DNA of 64,000 nucleotides from Picochlorum sp. 'celeri'. Taxonomy: Eukaryota > Chlorophyta > Trebouxiophyceae. Position numbers and translations under genes: made by a program. Below, one piece after another: positions 62,868 through 64,000 of the stretch. Numbering within the stretch: position 1 is the stretch's first letter; each line of letters begins with the position of its first letter. Location of the stretch: NCBI GenBank assembly GCA_010909725.1, contig JAACMV010000016.1, positions 1,093,501 through 1,157,500 on the forward strand, given 5' to 3'. Under the pieces are notes generated by a model. The model was given only the letters and a program-made list of their open reading frames with translations, was not told where the DNA came from and ran no database searches.

Positions 62868-63999
62868 ATGACTGAACATTTAGAAGAGACGGGGATCGAG
62901 CGCCCCAGTTCATGGTCAGAGACCCAAGATAGGCAACTCAGGGATCTTTGTATCGTTCCCTGGAATGTTCGTGACTCTAACAACGCTATATTTGAAGTTC
63001 TTGAAACAGATCTGTACTCTGACCTCATGAGTTGCAGAGTGGAAGTGGCAGATATTTTCACCATTTCTATGAAGCCATATTACAGACGGTTGCGGCAGGC
63101 GCACAAGCACCACAAGCCGATTTCAGCATTCACAAACGACAATTTGCACATGTATCTGAGGTGGTTCTTGAAGGACAAGGCGGGGATCGCTGTGCCGAAT
63201 GGAAACGACTTTGTCTCACTGAGTGAACTGCCAGAGTATGTCTTGTGCTCTCATGGATTTGTACCACATGAGAGGTATCCATACATTGTTGCGCGCCCAT
63301 CAGCAATAATTCTTCAGGCTCTTTCACCAGGAGGAGTACAGCGGCAGGCCAAACATATGCCACGATTTATTTACAGAGAGAGTCGTTCGACATCTAAAAA
63401 AGTTTTCATATCGACGGAACCATGAAAAATCGTTTGTGTATCGTCAATTGTTGAGAGAGGGCCGACTGGAACTGGAACGGGAGTACCTTATTGGAGGAGA
63501 TAACTGCACAGACACGGTCTCGTCTAGCGATTTAATGGGGCGATATGATATCTCCACTGAAGGTACATATCTCATTGGGTCGGGGAAAGAATGCTCCCCT
63601 TCTGATGGCGTGTTCCAGCGAACAGAAGGTGATTGCATGTCATTAGATTTTGACGAGAACGCAGATCCTTGTTCCAACCATCCCATGCGTGTATATGCCC
63701 ACTCCGAGCTCTGCTTGAAACATCCAGAACGGTTTGAGACAATTAAGTCATTGCAATGCCTCAAGGAAGAAAAAAAGAATTCTAAAGTAGTCCTGGTGCT
63801 GTTTGAAAGTGAGGAAAGACTGGCATTGGTCACCACATTTTCCAGGATGGTCAGAGGAAACAAAACGCTGGCTAGATTCGCTCACTGCCATATTTTCAAA
63901 TATTTGGCGCCGGATAATGATCCATGTACAGGAATAGTGCATCGATATCGTCATTCCGGTCGATTGTCGACAGCCCTTCTTGACTGGAGAGCACTGTGA
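62868..63999 (+). CDS. Unknown protein, one frame break
   Basis: From ATG 62868 a 185-codon frame (SWSETQDRQLRDLCIVPWNV, DLYSDLMSCRVEVADIF, MYLRWFLKDKAGI, VLCSHGFVPHERYPYIVARP) shifts near 63360 into FTERVVRHLKKFSYRRNHEKS and continues to a TGA at 63997-63999, about 376 codons in all. Composition is that of a folded cytosolic protein, with a Cys/His-containing part. No family recognised. The frame change fits the one-base errors seen in other genes of this contig. The last block may continue beyond the window if the final stop is also an artefact. Confidence 0.5.
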
Positions 64000-64000
64000 G

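Noticed and set aside
1..64000. CRISPR arrays, operons, riboswitches or bacterial-type terminators
   Set aside because: None seen; spliced genes and eukaryotic families show this is nuclear eukaryotic DNA.

Overview
The window is nuclear DNA of a plastid-bearing eukaryote, most likely a unicellular green alga. Three things point to the green lineage: a Tic40-type plastid import co-chaperone, a YbeY endoribonuclease fused to a HAD hydrolase as in land plants, and a GC1/SulA-type chloroplast epimerase-family protein. A DUF4079 protein of the type found in plastid lineages, a MOT2/MFSD5-type transporter and an AMP deaminase with a plant-style membrane anchor agree. Centrin suggests basal bodies or flagella. 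The sequence alone does not give the species. Codon use is standard. Genes carry few introns, mostly 50-115 nt in non-ribosomal genes and 133-300 nt in ribosomal protein genes, with donors of the form GTRYGN (GTATGT, GTACGT, GTGCGT) and CAG or TAG acceptors. Several introns sit within a few codons of the start, so the apparent upstream ATG/GTG/TTG of an open frame is often inside an intron.

Region 1 (1-22,077) is a compact, clean gene block. In order it holds: MFSD5 transporter, a small coiled-coil protein, an NT-C2 protein, NECAP, YbeY-HAD, branched-chain aminotransferase, GC1, TRM1 tRNA methyltransferase, PrmC/HemK, Sec62, NADP-isocitrate dehydrogenase, a PLAC8 protein, a hypothetical organelle-targeted protein, AMP deaminase and a pentameric ligand-gated ion channel. 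Convergent neighbours end 0-56 nt apart, and two tandem genes are separated by only 35 nt, so transcripts must overlap or terminate very tightly.

Region 2 (22,320-28,091) is a repeat island. It contains the 5' part of a 5S rRNA gene joined to a ~1.03 kb SINE-like element with tRNA-like boxes, a LINE-like 3' tail and poly(A). A second, partial copy of that element follows, interrupted by a decayed APE-type LINE on the minus strand that ends in a 40-nt poly(A) (poly-T on +). The LINE runs into a 100-N scaffold gap (28,092-28,191).

Region 3 (28,192-64,000) is again gene-dense: ribosomal proteins eS7, uL30 and eL18, a FAS1-domain receptor kinase, U-box cyclophilin PPIL2/CYP65, DUF4079, AMMECR1, a three-repeat MYB, a PHD/Tudor-like protein, PRP19, Tic40, a GDT1 ion exchanger, a very long coiled-coil protein, centrin, a thioredoxin-like protein, secreted proline-rich proteins, a glycosyltransferase and unknown genes. 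Unlike region 1, many conserved genes here carry single-base indels, mostly missing bases in homopolymers. This looks like lower consensus quality of this contig rather than gene decay.

Together the genes are mostly housekeeping: translation and RNA processing (TRM1, PrmC, YbeY, PRP19, PPIL2, ribosomal proteins), secretion and trafficking (Sec62, NECAP, the Sec16-motif coiled-coil protein, GDT1), plastid functions, and cell-surface or signalling proteins (ion channel, receptor kinase, proline-rich secreted proteins).
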